Assembly: GCA_047974565.1 (NCBI GenBank)
Contig: JBKECN010000035.1
Location: 1 to 64,000, forward strand
Length of the DNA: 64,000 nucleotides
Reading direction: 5' to 3'
Source: JBDIAG01 sp047974565
GTDB taxonomy: Bacteria > Actinomycetota > Actinomycetes > Actinomycetales > CAWJMD01
Shown piece by piece: positions 24,643 to 33,256 of the stretch. The position numbers were made by a program, and so were the translations under genes. The first letter of the stretch is position 1. Every line of letters begins with the position of its first letter. The notes below the pieces were generated by a model. It searched no databases. It saw nothing but the letters and a program-made list of their open reading frames with translations, and had not been told where the DNA came from.

Positions 24643-27380
24643 TCGGACGAACTCGGTGCCGGGGAGAGCGTCATCTCGTCCTGGGTCACCTCGTCCACGG
24701 CGGCGGCCGTGTACGGCCAGGGGTAGGTCCCTCCCGTCAGCCAATGATCGGTCTGGTCTCCGTGGTGGCGCGCGGTGAGGTGACCGCTGACCCCGGTGAA
24801 GTCCACCCAGGTCGAGGAGTCGAAGTCCGACAGGTCGATGACCATCCGCATCGACGCGATGGTGTTCACCCGGTAGTTGCCGCTCGCGGCGTTCCACGAG
24901 CTGACGTTGACGGTGGCCGAGGAACCCGAGACCCTGAGCCGCTCGTCGTTGAGCACCCACTTCAGCAGCCAGGGCGCGCCGTCGCTGCCCAAGGGCCGTT
25001 GCTGAGGCTCGAGGATGTGCAGGTTGCCCCACGACCAGGTGGCCGGATCCTTGCCGAGTTTGGAGGTCAACTCGAAGCGACCGTTCGCCAGGGCCTGGCT
25101 GATCGCCTGATCTCGGTTCTCGATGATGGTCGGGGTGGTGACATCGTCCCAGAAGGCGTTGTTCTGCTCCTGGAGCATCGTGCGCATGATCGCGTACGTG
25201 CGCGGCCCCCCATCGGGAGCCACCCGGTCCGGCAGCTGGTCCGAGAAGGTCTCGCGCACGAGGTTCGACCAGACGGCGTTGTAGTACGCCGCAGCCGGTG
25301 ACTCCGAGTCCATCGTGGCGTCCCAGTCGTCGAGCAACTCGACCGCTTCGGCGACGAAAGCACGCTGACTGTCGTTGTCCAGGGAGTCCGACGGAGGGGC
25401 CGCACGTAGCAGGGGCACCAGTACATCGGCGGCGAAGGCCGAGTAGTCGTCCATCTGGATGGCGTTGAGGTCGGCCACGGTCAACGCCTCACCCGCCTCG
25501 ATCTGCCCGGACAGCAGGGAGGTGATCCGGGCGGCTCGGTCGCCGTAGTCCCAGTCGACGGTGAGGGAGGAGGACGGGGAGACCTTCTGATTGGCCGCGA
25601 CGATGAAGCCACTGGCCGGGTCCAGTTGGGCTGGCATCGACTCGAAGGGCACGTACCCGGTCCAGTCCCAGGCCGCGTCCCAGCCTTGCCTGGGCCAGGT
25701 GCCGTCCGCCTGCCCCAAGCCCGGGCCGGGCTGGCGGGTGGGCACCTTCCCCGTCGCCTGGTAGCCGATGTGCCCGGCGGTGTCGGCATAGACGAAACTC
25801 AGCCCGGGCGCGTCCATGAAGGACAGCGCAGCCCGGAACTCGTCCCAGTTTCCGGCCGCGTTCAGCCCGAAGACAGCGTCCATCGTTCTGCCCGGTTCGT
25901 TGCCGGTCCACCCCAGTGAGACGGCATAGTCGCCGAGCATCGGCGCACCGTCCGGACCGGGCTGGACGCTGCCGGCCTGTTTCACCCGGGTCAGGACGTC
26001 GCTGATGATCGGCCCGTGCACGGTGGACCGGACGGTGATCTGGTGGTCTTCTTCGCCTGCCACCCGGATGGTCTCGGTCCGGGTGGTCAACGGCGTTGTC
26101 TCCTGCCCTTGGACGTAGGTGTCCCCGATCACCCGCTCGAGGAAGAAGTCCGTGGTGTCGGGAGCCAGGTTGCTCATCCCCCAGCCGATCGAGCCGTTGT
26201 GCCCGATCATCACGCCCGGCAGGCCCGCGAACGACGCGCCGGACACGTCGAAGGGGCACTCGGCGTCGACCTTCGTGCAGTGCAGGCCGGACTGGTACCA
26301 GGTGCTCGGCGTGGTGGCAGCCAGATGGGGGTCGTCGGCGATGATGGGCAGCCCGGAAGCGGTGTGCTGGCCCCCCACCACGATGGCGTTGGAGCCGAGT
26401 CCGTCGCCGATGCCGATGCTCCCGCCGGGGCCACCGATGCTGTCCAGGGCCCGCTGGAGAGACGCGAACTGGGCACCCGATTGGCTGAGCACGGTGAGGT
26501 TCGACTGGGCGGGGACGGCACCGTCCCCAGCTGGCTGCGAGGTCGTCGAGTCGGGCACGGCAGGCTCAGGCGCTGAGGCCGCGGCCCCGGTGCCCTCGAT
26601 CGCGGCGTGATCGGACGAGGTGCCGGTGGCTGCCAGAACCATTGCCAGGGAGGCGCCCTGGGTGAGCGGCATCGGACTCGGATCCGCGGCCAGGATGGTC
26701 GGATGCTCGGCCGGATAGCCGGGGTACAAGAGGTTGACCATGCCGACATCGGCGAGCGTGGTGTAGCTCAACGCCCGGCCGAGTTCGGCGTTGTAGTTGC
26801 CTTTGAGGTCCCAGGCCATCGCCTTGAGCCAGGACAGGGAGTCGACCGGAGTCCAGGGTTCGATCTGCCGCAGATCCACCTGAGACCCGAGCACGGCATA
26901 GCCCACGTCGAGTTCGCTGGGCGACCTGTCGGCGATGTAGGCGTTCACCCCGTCGGAGTAGGCCTGCAGGTAATTGCGGGTGGTACCGGACAGCAGCGGC
27001 AGTTCGGCCTCGGCCACCCGCCGCCACCCGAGGGTGCGCACCAGGGTGTCCGAGCTCAGTGCCGCCTCGTTGGAGCCGACCAGCTCGGACAGCCGCCCGG
27101 CCGTGACGTGTCGGCGCACGTCCATCTGCAGAAACCGGTCCTGTGCCTGGACGTAACCCTGGGCGAAGAAGAGGTCCTGCGGAGTGTCGGCGTAGATCTG
27201 CGGCACGCCCTGGGCGTCCCGCACCACCCGGACCTGACCGGTGAGCCCCTCCAGATCGAGCTCACCGCCGTACGAGGGCAGCGCTCGGCGCACCGTGAGC
27301 AGGGAGGCGACGACGAGCACCAGGACGATGACGACGGCGACACCGCTGCCGATCAGCGCGTAGCGGCGGAGGGCGGACAC
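24636..27380 (-). CDS. Penicillin-acylase family Ntn-hydrolase (S45)
   Basis: A 914-residue precursor of the penicillin G acylase/AHL acylase family (peptidase S45). An N-terminal membrane anchor spans about residues 8-30. The alpha-chain region has VRDAQGVPQIYADT and FFAQGYVQAQDRFLQMD; a Pro/Ser/Thr spacer follows (about 255-295). The beta-chain nucleophile is Ser330 in GDGLGS|NAIVV, exposed by autocleavage after Gly329. Members hydrolyse amide bonds of penicillins, acyl-homoserine lactones or other N-acyl amines; the natural substrate here is unknown. GTG start at 27380. The active site faces outside the cell if the anchor is used. The gene diverges from the antiporter. Confidence 0.9.
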   Translation of the reverse strand: MSALRRYALIGSGVAVVIVLVLVVASLLTVRRALPSYGGELDLEGLTGQVRVVRDAQGVPQIYADTPQDLFFAQGYVQAQDRFLQMDVRRHVTAGRLSELVGSNEAALSSDTLVRTLGWRRVAEAELPLLSGTTRNYLQAYSDGVNAYIADRSPSELDVGYAVLGSQVDLRQIEPWTPVDSLSWLKAMAWDLKGNYNAELGRALSYTTLADVGMVNLLYPGYPAEHPTILAADPSPMPLTQGASLAMVLAATGTSSDHAAIEGTGAAASAPEPAVPDSTTSQPAGDGAVPAQSNLTVLSQSGAQFASLQRALDSIGGPGGSIGIGDGLGSNAIVVGGQHTASGLPIIADDPHLAATTPSTWYQSGLHCTKVDAECPFDVSGASFAGLPGVMIGHNGSIGWGMSNLAPDTTDFFLERVIGDTYVQGQETTPLTTRTETIRVAGEEDHQITVRSTVHGPIISDVLTRVKQAGSVQPGPDGAPMLGDYAVSLGWTGNEPGRTMDAVFGLNAAGNWDEFRAALSFMDAPGLSFVYADTAGHIGYQATGKVPTRQPGPGLGQADGTWPRQGWDAAWDWTGYVPFESMPAQLDPASGFIVAANQKVSPSSSLTVDWDYGDRAARITSLLSGQIEAGEALTVADLNAIQMDDYSAFAADVLVPLLRAAPPSDSLDNDSQRAFVAEAVELLDDWDATMDSESPAAAYYNAVWSNLVRETFSDQLPDRVAPDGGPRTYAIMRTMLQEQNNAFWDDVTTPTIIENRDQAISQALANGRFELTSKLGKDPATWSWGNLHILEPQQRPLGSDGAPWLLKWVLNDERLRVSGSSATVNVSSWNAASGNYRVNTIASMRMVIDLSDFDSSTWVDFTGVSGHLTARHHGDQTDHWLTGGTYPWPYTAAAVDEVTQDEMTLSPAPSSSDS

Positions 27381-27490
27381 CGCAGCAGGGTAGCCACCTA
27401 GACTGGGCAGCCACGGCTCGGCACCCCGTGCACACCGAGGATCTTCACACCAGCGCGGCGGCGTGGGCGCGAATGATCGAGAGGGGTCTG

Positions 27491-29044
27491 GTGAATCTCG
27501 ACCTACTCAACTACGCCATGGTGCTCGGCGGAATCGTGCTGCTGGTCGCCGCCGTCGCCGTGCGGATCAGTTCGCGCACCGGCATGCCCTCCCTGCTCAT
27601 CTACCTGGGCATCGGCATCCTCCTGGGCGAATCCGGGCTGGGGATCCAGTTCTCGGACTACGGGCTCACCACGGTGCTGGGATACCTGGCACTGGCGATC
27701 ATCCTCGGTGAGGGCGGCCTGACCACCGATTGGTCGTCCATCAGGGGTGCGGTGGCACCGGCGGCCCTGCTGGCGACTCTGGGCACGATGGTCTCGGTCT
27801 TCGTGGTGGCCGCGGTGGCGCACTGGGTGCTGGGCATGGCGTGGCTGACCGCGGTGATGGTGGGAGCGGTGGTCTCCTCCACAGACGCGGCAGCCGTCTT
27901 CTCCGTGCTGCGGCGGGTGCCCTTGCCCCGCCGCCTCACCGGGATGCTGGAAGCCGAATCGGGGTGCAACGACGCGCCGGTGGTCATCCTGGTGGTCGCC
28001 CTGGCCGATATCGCCGCCGGCAGCGAGCACTCCCTGGCCTTCGTTGCCGTGCACGCGGTGATCGAGCTCATCGGAGGTGGCGTCCTGGGCCTGGGTCTCG
28101 GCTTTGCCGGCGCGGCGCTGCTGCGCAGTGTGGCTCTGCCGTCGGTGGGCCTGTATCCGATCGCGGCCCTGGGGATCGTCTCGATCAGCTACGGACTGGC
28201 TGCTGCGACAAACCTGTCGGGATTCATCTCGATCTACCTGTGTGCGCTGGTGCTGGGAAACTCCGAACTCCCGCACCGCAAGGCGGTCCAGGGTTTTGCC
28301 GAGGGCTTCGGCTGGCTCGCGCAGATCGGCTTGTTCGTCCTGCTGGGGCTGCTGGTCTCACCCGCCCGGTTGCCCGGGGAACTGGTGCCCGCGCTGGTTA
28401 TCGGCACCGCCCTGCTCGTCGCCGCCCGCCCGCTGTCGGTGATCGCGTCGGTGACCTGGTTCGGTTATGGCTGGCGCGACCAGGCCTTCCTGTCCTGGGC
28501 GGGGTTGCGGGGGGCGGTGCCCATCGTGCTGGCCACCATTCCGGTGGACCGCAGGGCCGGTGGACCGCAAGGCTTGTTCGAGATGGTCTTCCTGCTGGTG
28601 GTGATCTTCATCCTGGTGCAAGCCCCCACTCTCCCGATGGTGGCCCGGCTGCTGCGCCTGCCTGGCGACGCCCCTGTCGATCTCGACCTGGACACCTCTC
28701 CCTTGGGTGCCTTCGACGCCCACGTCATCCAGGTGGTCGTCGGCCCGGCCTCACGCTTGCACGGACTGGAGATCTTCGAGCTGCGACTGCCCCCCGAGGC
28801 CAAGGTGACCCTGGTGGTGCGGGGCACCACGTCGTTCGTCCCCCTGCCCTCTACCCGGTTGCAGCGTGGCGACGGGCTCCTCGTGGTGACCACCGAACAC
28901 GCCCGTGGACCGGCCGAGGAACGCCTGCGGGCGGTCAGCGAGGGCGGTCGGCTGGCAACGTGGCGGGCACGCTCGGACGGCGAGGACGAGCGGCAACCCT
29001 GGTGGCGGCGTGGAACGCGGTGGGGACGGTTCGGCGAGCGCTGA
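27491..29044 (+). CDS. K+/H+ (CPA1-type) antiporter, NhaP2/CvrA-like
   Basis: A 517-residue cation/proton antiporter. Roughly 12-13 helices fill residues 5-400, with STDAAAVFS and LEAESGCNDAPV, the ND motif of CPA1 exchangers, near residues 120-160. A cytosolic TrkA_C/RCK_C-like domain follows (about 415-490), typical of potassium/proton antiporters. Earlier in-frame ATGs at 27428 and 27473 exist, but GAGAGGGG sits 4 nt before the GTG at 27491. It precedes the CIRCE-controlled FmdB-family gene by about 115 nt in the same direction and is probably a separate transcript. Confidence 0.9.
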   Translation: MNLDLLNYAMVLGGIVLLVAAVAVRISSRTGMPSLLIYLGIGILLGESGLGIQFSDYGLTTVLGYLALAIILGEGGLTTDWSSIRGAVAPAALLATLGTMVSVFVVAAVAHWVLGMAWLTAVMVGAVVSSTDAAAVFSVLRRVPLPRRLTGMLEAESGCNDAPVVILVVALADIAAGSEHSLAFVAVHAVIELIGGGVLGLGLGFAGAALLRSVALPSVGLYPIAALGIVSISYGLAAATNLSGFISIYLCALVLGNSELPHRKAVQGFAEGFGWLAQIGLFVLLGLLVSPARLPGELVPALVIGTALLVAARPLSVIASVTWFGYGWRDQAFLSWAGLRGAVPIVLATIPVDRRAGGPQGLFEMVFLLVVIFILVQAPTLPMVARLLRLPGDAPVDLDLDTSPLGAFDAHVIQVVVGPASRLHGLEIFELRLPPEAKVTLVVRGTTSFVPLPSTRLQRGDGLLVVTTEHARGPAEERLRAVSEGGRLATWRARSDGEDERQPWWRRGTRWGRFGER

Positions 29045-29118
29045 CAGCGGGATGCCCTGGCGATGCGGCCGGAGGGTGAGGGCGATGGGAATGTCAACCA
29101 CCCCGAAAGGCGTTAGCA

Positions 29119-29145
29119 TTGGCACTCGCGTCAGCAGAGTGCCAG
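29119..29145. promoter_or_regulatory. CIRCE-like HrcA operator
   Basis: TTGGCACTC, 9 nt, GAGTGCCAG. The consensus CIRCE element bound by the heat-shock repressor HrcA is TTAGCACTC-N9-GAGTGCTAA; this site matches 14 of 18 positions, and its four mismatches include compensating A-to-G and T-to-C changes that keep the dyad. The spacer is exactly 9 nt. It ends 15 nt before the GTG of the FmdB-family gene and overlaps the region where transcription should start. Confidence 0.75.
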
Positions 29146-29160
29146 AACACCGGAGGACTC

Positions 29161-29529
29161 GTGCCCACCTATTCGTACGCCTGCACCGTCTGCGACCACC
29201 GCTTCGACGCGGTGCAGTCGTTCTCAGACGACTCCCTCACCGTGTGCCCGGAGTGTGAGGGCCGGTTGCGCAAGGTCTTCAACAGCGTGGGTGTGGTCTT
29301 CAAGGGCTCGGGCTTCTACCGGAACGACTCTCGCACCGGGGCCAAGAACTCCTCCGGTGGGGCCTCGAGCAAGGGCTCGTCCGAGTCGTCGTCGAGTTCG
29401 ACCTCGACATCGACTACCAGCGAGAACTCCGGGTCGGGCAGCGGCTCATCCAAAGCGGGTGCCTCGTCCAGTTCCAGCACGTCACCGTCCGGCTCGAGCA
29501 GTTCGGCCAAGGCCGCGTCCACCAGCTGA
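29161..29529 (+). CDS. FmdB-family zinc-ribbon protein, possibly a Ruc-type stress chaperone
   Basis: A 122-residue protein. Residues 1-45 are the FmdB zinc ribbon with four cysteines in two CxxC pairs (CTVC at about 8-11, CPEC at about 29-32) and VFKGSGFYRND. The remaining 65 residues are almost all Ser, Thr, Gly, Ala and Lys, hence disordered. The mycobacterial FmdB protein Rv0991c (Ruc) has the same build, is reported as an oxidation-activated chaperone, and as I recall belongs to the HrcA regulon. The CIRCE-like site upstream fits that closely. GTG start with CGGAGGA immediately upstream. Monocistronic. Confidence 0.87.
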   Translation: MPTYSYACTVCDHRFDAVQSFSDDSLTVCPECEGRLRKVFNSVGVVFKGSGFYRNDSRTGAKNSSGGASSKGSSESSSSSTSTSTTSENSGSGSGSSKAGASSSSSTSPSGSSSSAKAASTS

Positions 29530-29658
29530 CGGCCGCGCCACACGGTTGAGTGCCGCCACTCGGCTGTTGCGCGCCCAGGCCGGCTGCCGATCGCGGGACG
29601 CTGACGCCTCGACCGGGCGTGAGCCTGGCCCGTCGACATCTGGCACATCGACAAACAA

Positions 29659-29691
29659 ATAGGCCCGCCACCGATTGGGTGGCGGGCCTAT
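29659..29691 (-). terminator. Strong rho-independent terminator of mscL
   Basis: ATAGGCCCGCCACC (29659-29672) and GGTGGCGGGCCTAT (29678-29691) form a perfect 14-bp stem with a 5-nt loop. On the minus strand it is followed by ATTTGTTTGT, a U-rich tail, 24 nt beyond the mscL stop codon. It could also stop the rightward FmdB-family transcript. Confidence 0.85.
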
Positions 29692-29714
29692 CGACGTCCG
29701 TGAGGAGGCGACGG

Positions 29715-30104
29715 TCAGCGGCGGGCCAGCAGGTCGCGGATCTCGGTCAGCAGGATGACGTCCTCGGAAGGCGCCTCGGGCTCGGGCTCCTCGCCCTTCT
29801 TGCGGCGCTCGGCGAGGTGGTTCATCGGCGCGACCAGGACGAAGTAGACGACGGCTGCGACGAGCAGGAAGTTGATCGCGGCGGTGATCACGGCGCCGAA
29901 GTCAACGAAGGTGGCGGCGTTGTCGGCGACCACCCGGAAGCCCAGACCATCGACGTTCGTGCCACCGATCGAGGCGATGAGCGGGTTGATGATGCTGTCC
30001 GAGAAGGCGGTCACGATGGCGGTGAAGGCGCCACCAATAACGACTGCGACGGCGAGGTCGATGACATTGCCGCGCAGGATGAAGTCTTTGAAGCCCTTGA
30101 GCAT
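29715..30104 (-). CDS. mscL: Large-conductance mechanosensitive channel MscL
   Basis: A 129-residue channel that opens at high membrane tension to release solutes on osmotic downshock. The N-terminus MLKGFKDFILRGNVIDLAVAVVIGGAF is the MscL amphipathic S1 helix and pore-lining TM1. TM2 is at about residues 72-92. The cytoplasmic helix carries ERRKKGEEPEPE and ends in LLTEIRDLLARR. Length is usual. GAGGGAA precedes the ATG; longer in-frame upstream extension is not conserved. It lies downstream of the SAF gene and ends at a strong terminator. Confidence 0.95.
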   Translation of the reverse strand: MLKGFKDFILRGNVIDLAVAVVIGGAFTAIVTAFSDSIINPLIASIGGTNVDGLGFRVVADNAATFVDFGAVITAAINFLLVAAVVYFVLVAPMNHLAERRKKGEEPEPEAPSEDVILLTEIRDLLARR

Positions 30105-30162
30105 TGGTTGTTCCCTCGTCTTGGCCCCGGGTTGCCCGGGGGAGTTGCTCTGCGCGAGGAGG

Positions 30163-30693
30163 TTACGGCATAAGGGCAGCCGAAAGCGAGCCACGCGCGG
30201 AGGCGACAGCGACTGTCGGCGCGTCGGTCGCGTCAACCGCCGCCAAAACTGTCATCCGGCTCACAGGCCCCAACGCTTCAAAGGGAGCGTCGGCGGCGGG
30301 TGGCTCGCTGAGAACCCTAGCGGTCCCCAGGACCGAGGGGTGAGACAGGTCACCCGATTCCTCCGGCGCGGTCGGCAGGTCGCCGGCCAGCGGGAGGCTG
30401 ATGTCGGATGCGAGGTAGATCACCAACTCGTCCCCCGGCTCGACCCATCCAGCGAGTTGCTCGTCAAGGGTGAGCGGAACGGCCAGTTCTCCCTCGCGCA
30501 AAGCACTCCTGGGGGCCGAGCCACCGGGGATCGGTGCCTCGGCCGCAGATTCGGCGATGGGCTGGCATGAGGCGGCTGCCGGGGTGAGCGCCCGGATCGT
30601 GAGGAAGGCGGCGAGCCCGAGCAGCAGTGCGACGACCAGGCGGCGTCGGCGACCGAGCGCGGGGATGAACCTGCGGGCAGACAAGGCGACCAT
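30163..30693 (-). CDS. SAF-domain membrane protein
   Basis: A 176-residue protein with one N-terminal helix (about residues 17-35) and an extracytoplasmic SAF-like beta-clip domain (about 60-165). SAF domains occur in pilus assembly proteins of the CpaB type, antifreeze proteins and sialic-acid enzymes; this short actinobacterial form is a frequent neighbour of mscL, fmdB and 5-FTHF cyclo-ligase and has no assigned role. It is followed by mscL after 58 nt in the same direction. Confidence 0.75.
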   Translation of the reverse strand: MVALSARRFIPALGRRRRLVVALLLGLAAFLTIRALTPAAASCQPIAESAAEAPIPGGSAPRSALREGELAVPLTLDEQLAGWVEPGDELVIYLASDISLPLAGDLPTAPEESGDLSHPSVLGTARVLSEPPAADAPFEALGPVSRMTVLAAVDATDAPTVAVASARGSLSAALMP

Positions 30694-30801
30694 GGCCCGA
30701 CGCTAGGACGATCGCCCTGCCCCGGTGGGGTTCGTCCACAGCGTTGCCGGCTGGCGGGTGATACCGGCTCCCTGTGGATAGTCAGAGCGATGGGGCCCGG
30801 G

Positions 30802-31059
30802 TCACCAGTGCGGTGGCCGTTCCCGAAGGATCTCCTCGTCGCGGTGGCCGCCCTCATCACCCCAGCCCAGGTCCCGGTCATCGCGCGATCGGTCCGGGAT
30901 CACCTTGTCGGCATCCGATTCCGTCGTTCGCGGGCCACGGGGTCGTCCCCTGTCCGGCCGGTCGGCTGCAGCGACTGGGCGGGCAGCGCGCCCATCTGAC
31001 GTCGAGGCCTGGCCGGCCGGATGATCGTCGTCTCGGGTTGGCTGGGACCGGGTGCTCAC
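30802..31059 (-). CDS. Small conserved hypothetical protein, C-terminal RPPHW
   Basis: An 85-residue, highly charged, probably disordered protein rich in Asp and Arg. Its end, DRDLGWGDEGG...ERPPHW, resembles a short motif I recall at the C-terminus of small actinobacterial proteins next to this gene neighbourhood. Function is unknown. GTG start chosen because the upstream frame is not conserved; no strong ribosome binding site. It lies between the VWA operon and the SAF gene, all on the minus strand. Confidence 0.6.
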   Translation of the reverse strand: MSTRSQPTRDDDHPAGQASTSDGRAARPVAAADRPDRGRPRGPRTTESDADKVIPDRSRDDRDLGWGDEGGHRDEEILRERPPHW

Positions 31060-31130
31060 GTCACCAGTGTGTGCCACGTGGGGCGGGCTGGGCCACCGAA
31101 CCGGGCCGTCCCGCGGCGAGCCGGAACTGG

Positions 31131-32192
31131 CTACGGAAGCCGCCCGAACCACCCGAGCGAGCCGATCGCGGTGGCCAACAACAGCAGCAGCCCCAATCCC
31201 AGCCATCGGTCGGTGATCTCCGAGGGCACCAGTTCGTACCCGACCGAGTGCCGGATGTCGTCGTACACCTCGGTGAGCTGGTCCAGGGTCTGGGCCTCGT
31301 AGAAGGTGCCGTCAGTGGCCTCGGAGATGCTCCGCAGATCGTCCTCGTTGACCGGAACCGGTTGGCTGAAACCCTCGATCGTCACCGTTCCGGTGGGCGT
31401 GCCGAAACCGATCGTCGACACCGGCACCTCGGCCTGGGCAGCCTCGAGTGCGGCCACGCCGTTGCTGCGACCGGCGGTGGTCTCCCCGTCCGAGAGCAGC
31501 ACGATATGCGCGGGCACCGGCTCGTCGTCGTTGCCGAGCGGAGCGAGTTTGATCGCCTGCAGGCTGGCCGCGATGCCTTCGCCGATGGCGGTGTAGGGGC
31601 CGAGCGTCAGCCCGTCGATGCCCCGGATCACCCGCTGGCGATCGGTCGTCGGCGGTACCACGACGGTCGCGCTGCCGGAGAAGGACACCAGGCCGAGGTT
31701 CATCCCCGGGGGGAGTTCGAGAGCGAACTCCCGGGCCGCCTGCTGGGCCGCCCGCAGTCGGCTCGGGGGCACGTCGGTGGCGTCCATGGACAAGGACGTG
31801 TCGATGGCCAAGATCACCGTGGCCCGGTCACGCGGCTCGCGGACGGTGCCGGCAGGCCGGGCGAAGCCAACGATCAGCACGGTCAATGCCAGCACCAGCC
31901 CGCCGGCCACGACGTGACGCCGCCAGCCCGGCCGGCGGGGGGCGAGGGTGGCCAGCAGCGGCGCGGCGCTGAACCGCACCGCGTACCGTCGCCGACGGAA
32001 CTGCCGCCACACGTACACCGCGATGAGCACCGGGATCAGCAGCAGCAGCCACAGCCGGCCCGGCGCCAGGAACAACTCGGGCCACAGCGACCACCAGTGA
32101 CCGGGCTGCTCCTGCGGGGCGGGAGAGCCGGACGCAGTGGTGGCGAGCACTCCGGTGGCCAGCAGCGGGACGATACCCGCGAACGCCATCAC
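31131..32192 (-). CDS. VWA-domain membrane protein (BatA-like)
   Basis: A 353-residue protein with helices at about residues 48-62 and 96-112, a von Willebrand A domain (about 125-310) and a C-terminal helix (about 330-350). The metal-site motif is DTSLSMDATD (DxSxS), with a later T and LLSDGET. It is the third gene of the moxR-DUF58-VWA operon; its ATG overlaps the DUF58 stop by 4 nt. MoxR ATPases with VWA partners act as chaperones that insert metals or assemble complexes; the client here is unknown. Confidence 0.88.
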   Translation of the reverse strand: MMAFAGIVPLLATGVLATTASGSPAPQEQPGHWWSLWPELFLAPGRLWLLLLIPVLIAVYVWRQFRRRRYAVRFSAAPLLATLAPRRPGWRRHVVAGGLVLALTVLIVGFARPAGTVREPRDRATVILAIDTSLSMDATDVPPSRLRAAQQAAREFALELPPGMNLGLVSFSGSATVVVPPTTDRQRVIRGIDGLTLGPYTAIGEGIAASLQAIKLAPLGNDDEPVPAHIVLLSDGETTAGRSNGVAALEAAQAEVPVSTIGFGTPTGTVTIEGFSQPVPVNEDDLRSISEATDGTFYEAQTLDQLTEVYDDIRHSVGYELVPSEITDRWLGLGLLLLLATAIGSLGWFGRLP

Positions 32193-33256
32193 CGGTGGCT
32201 CCCCGCGGCTGCGGCCGTCCTGGGCGCACGGGCCAGGCGCGACTGCGTGCGATGCCGCAGCACGAACCGGGCCACGTCACGCACCCAGTCCGAGTCCGTC
32301 CGCAGCACGAGGTGCCCCACACCGGCTCGACGAAGACTCACCCGGACTCGTTCCCGATGCCGGGCGGCGGCCTCGGCGTACGCGGCGCGAGTGGCCGAGC
32401 GGGAGGTGTCGATCTCGACGATGTCTCCGGTCTCGGGGTCAGCCAGTTCGATCACTCCGACGTCGGGCAGTTCGCCTTCGCGCGGGTCCACCACCTCCAC
32501 GGCGAGCACCTGGTGTCGGGCCGCCAGTTGGCGCAGACCCAGTTCCCATCCGGGCGCTTGATCCGCCGCGCCGGTCAACGGCCCGGATGCGGCGTCGAAG
32601 AAGTCCGAGACGACCAGCCGAAGCCCCCGCTTCGGATGCCCAGACGCCAGCCGGCTCAGCGCCGGTCCCAAGGTGACCGCATCGCGATGCCGCCCAGGCT
32701 CGGCCAGATCCGCCCGGGTGGCCAGCATGTCCCGCAACATCGACACCAGCGCCTGGCGGCCGGACCTGGCCGGATGCCGGATGAGGTCGGTATCGGTCAG
32801 CAGGTAGCCGCCGAAGCGGTCACCGAGCCGCGCGGTGAGGACGGCCACGGTGGCCACCGCGCTGATCGCCAGATCGCGTTTGAGCACCGGGCGGCCGTCC
32901 CGCAGTGCGGTGCCCAGTTGCATGGAGCCGGTCAGGTCGGCCAGCGCCCAGGTCTCCAGTTCCCGGTCGGCGATCATGTCGTGCACGTGCGGTTGGGTGG
33001 TGCGCGCGGTCACCGCCCAGTCCATGTGGCGGACGTCGTCCTCCCCCGGCCGGTACAGCCGGGCTTCGGCGAGTTCGGTGCCTGGGCCGGGCAGCAGCCC
33101 GAGGTGCTCCCCACGCAGGTACCCGTCCAGCCTGCGGACGACGGTGACCTCCAGCCGACGCAAAGCTTCGGGAGGCGTGAGGTCGGCCAGACCCGGCCCC
33201 TGCCCCATCGGGGGCGGAGGCTGGGTAGGGGCGCGCCGGCCGCCGGGCCGGCTCAT
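32189..33256 (-). CDS. DUF58 protein of the MoxR operon
   Basis: A 355-residue DUF58 protein. The core motif G-x-D-x-R-x-MDW is visible as YRPGEDDVRHMDWAVTART (about residues 68-86), and the C-terminal half has a VWA-like fold (VSDFFDAA). DUF58 proteins always travel with MoxR ATPases and are thought to serve as adaptors. 4-nt ATGA overlaps link it to both neighbours, so the three are translated together. No membrane helix is evident, unlike many DUF58 proteins. Confidence 0.88.
   Translation of the reverse strand: MSRPGGRRAPTQPPPPMGQGPGLADLTPPEALRRLEVTVVRRLDGYLRGEHLGLLPGPGTELAEARLYRPGEDDVRHMDWAVTARTTQPHVHDMIADRELETWALADLTGSMQLGTALRDGRPVLKRDLAISAVATVAVLTARLGDRFGGYLLTDTDLIRHPARSGRQALVSMLRDMLATRADLAEPGRHRDAVTLGPALSRLASGHPKRGLRLVVSDFFDAASGPLTGAADQAPGWELGLRQLAARHQVLAVEVVDPREGELPDVGVIELADPETGDIVEIDTSRSATRAAYAEAAARHRERVRVSLRRAGVGHLVLRTDSDWVRDVARFVLRHRTQSRLARAPRTAAAAGSHR

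Noticed and set aside
30774..32561. 595-codon plus-strand ORF opposite the VWA and SAF genes
   Set aside because: It is the antisense shadow of conserved minus-strand genes with normal codon bias.
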